A DNA stretch of 64,000 nt from Antedon bifida (taxonomy: Eukaryota > Echinodermata > Crinoidea > Comatulida > Antedonidae). The notes beneath the pieces are model-generated. The model searched no databases. It worked only from the letters and a program-made list of their open reading frames with translations, and was not told where the DNA came from. The stretch is from NCBI GenBank assembly GCA_963402885.1, contig OY727098.1, positions 434,001 through 498,000 on the forward strand, read 5' to 3'. Below, piece by piece: positions 1 through 9,800 of this stretch (the first letter of the stretch is position 1; each line of letters begins with the position of its first letter). The translations under genes were made by a program, and so were the position numbers.

Positions 1-844
1 TATTATTATTATCAATGAAATACAAATACTGTACAGTTCAACTAATTAAATTATTAATACGACATCTGTTTTAGTAAATTTTAATAGTAGGACAATAGAT
101 ATTTAGTTTTTGATATAATAAAGATGAACAAACAAAATGAGTTTTTTGTTTTAATAAATGTTCGGTGAATGGATAAAATGGAAGCAAGCATATAAATGTG
201 ATGTATTACAGTAGAACCTGTTTTATGTACCCTGATTTTACGTACGCTTAAAATGACTGATGATGTAATCATTTTTAGTAATTAAATACATAAATAGTGT
301 GTTATTTTCTTACATAGAGGATGCAATTTAACAACAACAAACCACCACAAAGCAATGGCTGATGTGATATAAGTCACACATGTGCATTCCCCCTACACAG
401 CGGCAACTTTTTTTATTGATAGAAAATGCATTGATTTTTTATTTATAACACTATTCAAACATCGCACAGGCTGTGCCAACACAACAGCCTTTTTAGCTAT
501 GATTAAAGATAGTGCAGTAGTCTTTGCTACGATCTTTGTATTTGGGGGTCAATTTAAGGTCAACCTGGATTTTACCAATCCCATGTTTTTTGTATGTCTT
601 TCGGTCTCGTAAAATAAAGGGATATTATATTCTAAGCATTTAAAAAATACAAGCAATTCACATAAAATCCTTACAAATTTCAAATTATTTACCAAATCCG
701 GTACAAATATAGCTTTAATATTTGCAGAGAGGATATGGTTTGTTTTATAAAGGAAGTCTTAAACTAAAAAAAAACAAATTTACTATAATGGCAATTCTTG
801 CTCATCTAGCTATTACACAATGAAATTAAAAGAGATTAAAATAC
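1..844. other. SYK intron at left edge, no coding signal
   Basis: After the exon-7 donor (GTATTT, reading leftward from 844) I find no kinase exon on the minus strand. About half of the stretch (207-612) is a repeat described separately. The rest is AT-rich non-coding sequence. Confidence 0.6.
207..612. mobile_element. CAGTAGAACC-ended mariner-like MITE, decayed copy
   Basis: Begins TA-CAGTAGAACCTG and matches, in inverted orientation, the long copy at 46208-46953. Shared blocks include the terminal stretch with TTTTACGTACG, the part with the CCCCCTACACAGCGGCAAC-type segment, and GGTCAACCTGGATTTTAC. The far end has lost the second inverted terminus. Short open frames here are by-products of the repeat. 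Confidence 0.6.
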
Positions 845-3800
845 CGAGAGGGTCCATTAGAGTTAGGTCAGCAGGATTCAGACTCTTAGTTTTCTTTGTT
901 TTTGCAACGTGATCATATATTTTCTCTTGATCATTTGGAATGCCAAACTGTCGTTTATCTACCACATTACGCTGAGCGAAAGAGGCACCTGAAAACAAAA
1001 AATATAAATTATAGCAAACATGTACAGATAATATGGATCCTTATCAAACATGTACAGATAATAGGGAGCTTACAATTTTATAACAACCAGAAAACATTTC
1101 ATTTTATTTATGATGATTTATCCATCGTAAATCTTTGCCGGAAGCTAGGCCATTAAAAAAGGCAGTGCTCTAATATTGGACGTGGAGTAGAACATGGCGC
1201 GCACTACAGGTTGAGTTTCGAAACCATACCAGTCAACTACCTCGCATGGCAAAAATTATCAAAATGTTTACAAAAATAAACATGCATTAGATATCACTTT
1301 TCCGTGATTTGTAATTAACCAATCAAATGGCAAGAATACAAGCAGGTGTGTTATAATACATTCTCATTTACATAAATGATTGAAATTAAGTATAGGTGGT
1401 CATTGATAATAGAAAGCATTGTTTACCTCTGTGAACATTATTTAGCGGTGGTACGGGTGGAAGACCTCTATCAGAACGAAAAGACTCTTGGATTGGCTAA
1501 AATTAAAAACACATTAAAATAATGCAATTATGTCATGATAATTATATCATTTTAAGGATAATCATATATCATACAATTCTGAAAACAGTAAATTTTGTTT
1601 TGTTTGCCTAACTCTCATTGGTCAATTAAACATAATCCACCTCATTGTTTTTAGTATTAGGTTCACAAAATAATAAGTTAGTGATTGATGATTGAAATTA
1701 AACACCAACTACAAATCATGTACTGTATATACAGTAATAATAATACAATGAATGTTTAGAGTTGAATGGGAAAAATTCATGAATTGACCAACTGACTGTT
1801 CAATGAGACAGCGTTGAATAGAACAGTCATGAACAATCAACTTACTCTGGTTGTATTCGGTACTGGTGGTGGTTCTCTAGGAGGTAAAAAGATGTCCACG
1901 GCAGAACCTGGCCTGTTGGAGGTTGGAGACTGAGGTGATGGCCCACCAACAGGAGCTGTAATGACAAATGGACAAAAATTAAACATAAGATAATATATAA
2001 ACATAAGGTGATTTAACAAAAATCTGTAAATAATAGATCAATCAAATTCTCAGTTTATACTGTTCAGTTCAATTGACATTGGCTGCAAAAATAAAGGAAC
2101 CATAGGTACTAGTCAAGTACAAAAAAAACACATATTATATCCTCAGCGATTTTAAGAGGAACTGAAAGACCACAAACCACAAGCAGTGATTATGCCACAC
2201 GACACAGTGCATTACTAACCACAAGAATACAGTACATGATTCTTGTATACTTGTAAACGTGACAGTACATATCTCATCCAAATTTTTTTTAATATACACA
2301 TAAAATCCGAAGCTAAATTACTTAAAAAATGACAGTGCTGTCAGTATCAGTGGCTGGAACTCAATTGAGATACAACTAAATTACACAAACCAGTAGTGGT
2401 GTTAGTAGTCTATGAGTGCTAGCTTACCTGTATAAACCGACAATAGCCCGTGCTCTCCAGAGGGAGGGCTTAGATACGAAAGTGAAAAGTTCTTAGAACA
2501 CCCCTGTATTATAATGGACCAGTCCGCAACCACGCCCTCATGTGGGAACGTACCAACGTACCACCGTCATCATTTTCCGCGTACTTGACTGCGGGGACGG
2601 CGGGAGGGAGTTTATACAGGTAAGCTAGCACTCATAGACTACTAACACCACTACTGGTTTGTGTAGTCTATATCGTGCCTAGCTTACCTGTATAAACCGA
2701 CAATAGCCAGATTAGCACCGGACTAGAACTAGTCGGCGGTGGGAGTAAGTTAACAAAGAGCAGAGCAAGTGAAGTGTACATACCTATAGCCTAGGCTTTA
2801 GCACTGCTGCTGCTACTGGCGCCATGGTTGCAGAAATGTCCCTTAAATAATGCGCAGTAAACGTAGACTGTGTCCGCCACCATGCCGCTGTCATAATGTC
2901 TGATACAGAAACACCAGCGTACAACGCCCAGGATGTAGCAACACCCCGCACCTCATGCATATGTGCCGGCGGCGAAGTGCTGGACGACTCATAAGCGGCC
3001 CGAATCGCTGCCACGACCCAGTTAGCAATCGTGGATTTTGCGGCCGGCCGATACGGGGGCACCGATGTGACGAATAAGTGAGATATACCCTCTCGCAACG
3101 TCTCTGTACGGTGGATGTAGAATTTGAGTGCTCTTACCGGGCACCAGAATTTGTCCTCTACTACCCCCGAGAATGCGGACATTGATGGAACGAACACAGC
3201 CGGCGGCGAAAAATTTAACGTCTGGGACTTGGCCAGAAAGTCCTTCCTGAATATTAACCGGACTCCGCCCCGCTCAAATCGTATATGGCCTGGCTCTAGC
3301 GTGAGCGCATGCAGCTCGCCTCGGCGTTTACATGAGGACAACGCCACCAGAAACGCTGTCTTAAGCGACAGATTGTATAACGAAGCCTTGCTCATTGGCT
3401 CGAACGGCGGACGCGTGAGTGCGGATAGAACGACGTTAACGTCCCAACGTGGAACTAAGACCTTAGACGGAGGTCGCTCTCTGAACATACCGCGTAACAA
3501 ATGCGTGATTACTGCGGAAGTCGAAACCGTCGAGCCATCCTGAAATGGCGGAGTAATGGCCGCAATCGCGGACCGGTAGCCTGACACCGTGCGTACTTGC
3601 AAGCCTGATTCGTACAGGTAGTGCAAAAAAGCGCAGATCTGACCCAAGGATATCGCCTTAGGGTCTACGTTTTCTTGTCTGCACCAGCGAAAGAAGTGTC
3701 GTAGACGGCTGTTGTAGACGGTGAGAGTCGACTGTCTTCTAGATTTGGCCGCCAGGGCGGCTGGGCCGTCCGGAATGCCCGAGTTTCTGAGCTGATCCCT

Positions 3801-6800
3801 GACAATGGCCAAACAGTCAGGTTCAGGGATTGTAGGTTGATCGTCGAGAACCTCGCACGATTTTGCGTCAGTAGATCCGCGCGGACCGGAAGACGCAGCG
3901 GGTGATCGTAAAGAAGACTGGCCAGAAGCGGATACCACGCTTGACGAGGCCAGAACGGTGCGATCAACAGAACTCGGCACCGGAAGCGCTGAATGTGAGT
4001 CAGAACTATTGGTATGATCGATATTGGCGGGAACGCGTATGCCCATAAACCGTCCCACGACATGGACAGGGCATCCACCGCCCACGCACGTGCATCCCGG
4101 TATCGACTGCAGAACGTCGGGAGCTGCGTGTTCTCTGACGTCGCAAACAGATCTATGTGCGGCCGCCCGAAGTGGTCGAATATTTGGTTGGCTATGCTCG
4201 GCAACAGACGCCATTCGGTCGGGCGTAAGGCGAGTCGGGACAGCGTGTCCGCGACTACATTCTGGCTGCCCGGAATATGCGATGCAGTCAGCGTTATGCT
4301 GTGCGCGATGCACCAGTGTATGAGCGTCCATGTGTGATAGCAGAGAGTCGGAGACTTCGTGCCTCCTTGTCGGTTGATGTACGCGACCACGGTTGTGTTG
4401 TCCGAGCAGACATGGACGTGTGAATTTGTTATGTTTGGAAGTAGCGCTTTCAACGTTCGGTCTACTGCCCAAAGTTCTAATAGATTGATGTGGGCTAACG
4501 CCTCCTCGGCATTCCAAACGCCGGAGACGTGACTGTGGTTGGAGCAACCGCCCCAACCCGCTTCGGACGCGTCCGTTTCTATTCGGATGTCCGGAATCGA
4601 TCTCTGAATTGATTTGCCCACTAACAATCGGTCGTCCGTTAGCCACCATTGGAAGTGCGTTATAATGAACGCCGACATCGGGACCACTTTGTCTAACGAG
4701 TCTGAACCTGGCCGGTAGAAGGCTAACAGATGAAGTTGCAGCGGCCGCATCCGTAGCCGACAAAACGGAACTAGATCTACAAAGCTGGCTAGGAAACCTA
4801 GCGTTCTCAGCCAGTCGTATGCTGTCGGAGCGGAAGCAGTAATCAGGCCTTGTATAGCAGCAAGGGCTTTGATTACCCGTTTCTGTGAGGGGCACACTCT
4901 GCCCGACACGAGATCTATCTGCGCTCCGAGATAAATGGGATGTTGAGTCGGCACCAGGCACGACTTCTCCCGGTTCACTAAGAACCCTACACGTTCCGTT
5001 ACGAGAAGGACGAAATTGAGACTGCTCACCAGCCGGTCCTTGGACTGAGCCACGATTAACCAGTCGTCTAGATACATGAATATGCGAATGCCGTGCTTGT
5101 GAAAGAACGCACCGAGCGCTCGGACGATGCGTGTGAACACGCGCGGAGCCGTTGATAGGCCGAACGGCATCACGACGAACTGGTAGAGACAATTGTTGAT
5201 TCGAAACCGTAACCAACGCTGGTCTTCTTTTGCGATTGGTACGTGAAAGTACGCATCTTTTAAATCTATCGATGCGGCCCAGTCTCCTCGTCTTAGCCCT
5301 AACAGGATCGATGAGACTGTCTCCATCCGAAACCTGCGGGGCCGAATAAATCGTTTGTTCAGACGTTTTAGATTTAGAATTGGTCGCCAGTCTCCCGAGG
5401 ACTTTTCGGTTAAGAATACGGTTGATTCGTGGCCCGAGCCCGCATGATGTTCTTCGACCCTTACTACGGCTCCTTTTTGGAGCAACGCGGCAATCCCGTC
5501 CATAAGCGCTCGTTGCTTTATTGGATCTTTGGGGATTGTGGTCGGACGAGGACCTCCACACACTGGAGGGCTCGTAAATTCTATGCGGTAGCCGTAGCTT
5601 ATTGTGGAGAGAATCCAGCTGTCTACCATCAGCTTCTCCCACTCTCGGACGAACCGTAGGAGGCGACCTCCCACTGGTCCGGCCCCCGACGGCACGGACC
5701 TCGCCTGCACGTCACCGGTACCTGCGGTCACCACGACGCGAACCGCGGTCCCGACGTGCTCCCCTACCCGGCTTACCGCCACGCGCGGGGCGGGAATTAC
5801 GGGGACGCGACGGCCCAGGAGTCTGCCCAACCTCAGACTGATTATGGACCGACGGCGGCGGATGTGAGATAGCGCGCGATGGCACCACCGGCAGTGGGGC
5901 TGGAGGCTTTGGACGCGAGTGCGAACGACTCGCTTGGCGTTTCGGGAAACGCGATCTCGTCTCGCGACGTGCCTCTCGCTTGCGAGCCCACTTGTCTTCT
6001 TTCTCGGCGAAATTCCCGAAGAAGAGATCCACAGCACCGAACGACTCGCTAGTTGTGAAGCGGCGGTAGTGCGCGGGCGCGATGTCCGTGGCCTGGAGGC
6101 AATTGACTCTCCGCGCGGCGGCTGAGGTCAATGCAATCGTCGCCTGTTGGTCCGCGACCAGGCCCGTAATCTGTTGAAGCAAGCAGATCACGTCCGCGTC
6201 AAGGTGCCGTGGATGGTCCGGATCCGCGAGGAACGACAGAAGGTAGCCCGACATCGAGACTGTTAACTTAACGTCTCGCGTGCGCCACGGTCGACCGCGA
6301 TTAGCGCCTCCTCTGTCTTTGCGGCCGAAGGAGACAGAAATCTGCCGTTGGCGTCGAGACCTTGATCCTCGCGCGCACGTTCTTTCGCTGCATCCGGGAT
6401 CGGTGGTGCCGATACGTAGCGTAGAAATTGGTCCTGCGGAAGCGGGAAGGCTGCTGCGAGGTCTTGCGGTGCAGCCCTACGGGTCTTAGGCTCCTTCGCT
6501 ATAGCCTCTACCCTAGCGACAAGTTCGGGATCCAGCGGCGCAACTGGACAAGTCGTGACCCGCTTCAATGGAGCACGCACTCCAAAGGTAGAGTATCTCT
6601 TCGAAGCCGGCGCGGGCGTCGGAGCGTCATAAGCGTACTCTACACCAATGTACGAAAGTACAGCAGGAACCACACGATTCACTAGAGCCTGCAGTCCGTC
6701 TCCGCCCTGTGCAGCCTCGGAGCGGTCTTCACTAGGCAGTGAAGTCATGGTCATATCACTGTCGTACCCACCGGCATCCGGCGATGGGTCCGTCCTTCCT

Positions 6801-9800
6801 TGACCTTGAAAGTACTGCGGAGGCAGTACTGGCACAGGGGGATAATTAAGCGAGGATGCCGAGGGCACAGCCTCCCTCGGTAGAGCTCGCACCGCTGCTG
6901 CGATTGCCTCCAGTACGGCTGGGGACAAACCTTCGTCCTGCGTACTACTCTGCGGTGGAGGCGCAGCGGCCGTTGCAGGCGCGTCCGGCAAAACTTCCGG
7001 CGCTACGGTCTCTTCTGCTAGCGGGGCCGGGGGCTCCACCTGAACCTCCGCGGGTGCGGGGTCTACCACCCGCGCACGCCCCGACGGACGAGGCAACGTC
7101 CGAAACCGCGAAGCCGTCCAATGAACGCAAATGTCGCACGGCGACTCTTGACTGCAGGTGCGGCAGTGAATGCACAGCAAGTGGCGGTCCCACTTGACTG
7201 TCGCACGCTGGATCCAGCTGTCTACCCCCTTGCATTGCAAACACTCAGACTTAGGCATATCGGCGGACACAGTACGCAACCTAGCAAGAAAAAGGAACAA
7301 TACAACCTGACGACGGCTTTGTTGTTGTTTCACGCAACAGTGCGTCCACGCCTCAGCTGAGGCAGTCCAGGTGGCAATGCAAATTGCTTTTCCTTTGTCT
7401 TCCGGTAGCGTGGCCGTTCAGCGGCCTAAAATCCAATAAAGTGGGTGTTGTTTTCTCCTTTTAAATCTTCCTTATATCTAAGGAAGACCCCGATTTGAAA
7501 CGGATCAACGATATATGAACAATATATCAACCGCTGGTACTGCAACAGGCCGTGGGAATACACTCAATATCCTGGCCAAGTCAACTAGTAATCAGCGAAG
7601 TAGAACTCTTTGTAAGTATGCACAGTGTACAATCCTAACACTTGGTATCATACGACGTAACGCTCTCACGTTACGAAAGAAAATGATGACGGTGGTACGT
7701 TGGTACGTTCCCACATGAGGGCGTGGTTGCGGACTGGTCCATTATAATACAGGGGTGTTCTAAGAACTTTTCACTTTCGTATCTAAGCCCTCCCTCTGGA
7801 GAGCACGGGCTATTGTCGGTTTATACAGGTAAGCTAGGCACGATATAGACTAGCAAAACAGCTAAAACAAAACAATAAAGTAAATCGGCCAGAAGAAATT
7901 GCAGAGCTTTCGGGCAACACTAGCGCTTCTTCAGTGGCCTTCTTCTCCGTATATATAAACAATGATATTAGTTCAATCAATAGATTGATTAAAGCTCTGT
8001 CTACACTGTCAAACTAGTTTGACAAAAAATTGTGATGTACCCAAATATGGTAGTGATATGCCCAAATATGGTAGTGATATGACCTCATAATGTCCATATA
8101 TGTCACATAAACATTGATAGTGTAGACAGAGCTTAAAACTCCTGTAGTGTGACTGAGTTTTACCTGATTTTCTGTTAGCATTAGCATTCTGTTCGGAGCA
8201 GGCTAGAGTTAAACAGCAAAGTAGGCCATCTTTTTTTAGTATGTAATGATCAATCATCTGGAATTCAAAAATAATTTTTATTTAAAAACTATAAAATACA
8301 TCTGTGAACATCTTTACATCATTCTTTCAGGTCGCAGATAGCTCTTGAAAAATGTACCCGTCTTTAGGACTAGCAGTGTAGAATAGCCAATGACATGATA
8401 ACCATTATAAAAATGTGTATTTAATTTTACTGGATAATTTTAACCAAATATTGCAGAACTAAGTATGAAATTAGAATACAATTTTATTATATATTATTTT
8501 TATATCAATAAAAATCAGCATTTTTATAATTACTAAACTGCACTATACGCGATTATTCTTCCATACGCAAGTTCATAGGAAGTGACAACATCATAAACTT
8601 GTTGGTGGTTGACAAAACCCTAAGGGCGTGTGTAATGCTGACACAGGTTAATCAAATCTCGTCATTTCATAATTAATAAAAAACGCATGTTAATATGAAT
8701 GACCATATATTAATATACAGATTTAGGTAGAGATGGTTAATATACAATTTTCACTGGTTTTTAAGCTCTGTCTACACTATCAAACTGTATATGACAAAAA
8801 AATGATATGTCCATATATGGATATGATGATGTCATATAACTACCATATTTAGGCATATCACTACCATATTTGAGCACATCACACATATTTGGTCAAACTA
8901 GTTTGATTGTGTAGACAGAGCTTAACATAGGCTGTGTGTTTTATAGAATATTTCTTTTACCTGCATTAGGCTCTGAAACTTTGGGCCATCTTTGATAGAC
9001 AAGTCTCCCGTGTGGTTTTTATCTATTTTATAATGATATACAATTCCTCCATAAAATAACGATAATGCGAAAGTACCTTCTTCATTGCGTTCACGAACAC
9101 TGGAAAAAATAAATACTTTATTACAGTAAATACATATACACAAAATCATTGTGGAAAAAGTTTCTTAAAACATCACCCACTTCAATGAATCACATATGTA
9201 CTTGATGTATGTATTGGCTCTGTCTACAATACTGTATTAAACCAGTTTGACAAAAAAAGTATGATGTGCTCAAATATGGTAGTGATATGCTTAAATATGA
9301 TAGTGCTATGAAATCATCATGTCCATATATGGGCACATCACATTTTTTTTGTCATATAAAGTTTGATAGTATAGACAGAGCTTAAGATTGAACTTTGTTA
9401 CCATGGAGAAGTACTGTAAGTCTCTACTTATTTTTCCATGTTTTGTAATCTGCATCAAAGCAGTCAATTGAAGTACATGCTAGAGTCAAGCCACGCACAC
9501 TCAGTACACACCACTATGCTCATGTTCAGCAGTTAAGCAAAACACATTTCATTGCTATGCTCGAAATATTATGGAGTTAATCTAACAAGTTTAAATATTG
9601 AAAAAAAAATACAGCATTTTTTAACATTGTTGTTTTTTGTTACTTTTTGTCTTTTGGACGTTAATAAATGTTCTTTGAATTGAAAAAAAAGGAAAGAAAC
9701 AGTGGCCATGTTGAGCAGGTTCCCTGTTGCCTAGTAGATGGTTATTTATAGTTTATTCTGTATGGTGAACAGGATGTAAAACTAAAGCAATATTGGGTTT

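Larger units (their letters stand above)
2383..7852 (-). mobile_element. Complete DIRS1-type tyrosine-recombinase retrotransposon
   Basis: DIRS elements copy RNA to a circular cDNA and integrate with a tyrosine recombinase instead of a DDE integrase. All hallmarks are visible. In transcription order: 5' inverted terminal repeat 7852-7682; gag frames 7333-6263 and 6254-5712; RT/RNase H frame 6037-3665; tyrosine recombinase frame ending at 2784; internal complementary region 2708-2610; 3' inverted repeat 2577-2405 plus a 22-nt outer extension to 2383. The element has higher GC than the AT-rich host flanks. I see no target-site duplication, as expected for this class. It sits in a SYK intron in the sense orientation, so it adds potential splice and poly(A) signals to that pre-mRNA. 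All core domains are open, which points to a recent insertion. Confidence 0.93.

Noticed and set aside
2405-2642. Independent 238-bp MITE nested next to the DIRS element
   Set aside because: Its two inverted ends are better explained as the DIRS 3' terminal repeat and the internal complementary region, since the next 45 nt complement the other DIRS end.
5429-7360. Plus-strand open frames across the retroelement
   Set aside because: Antisense shadows of gag and RT in GC-rich coding sequence.
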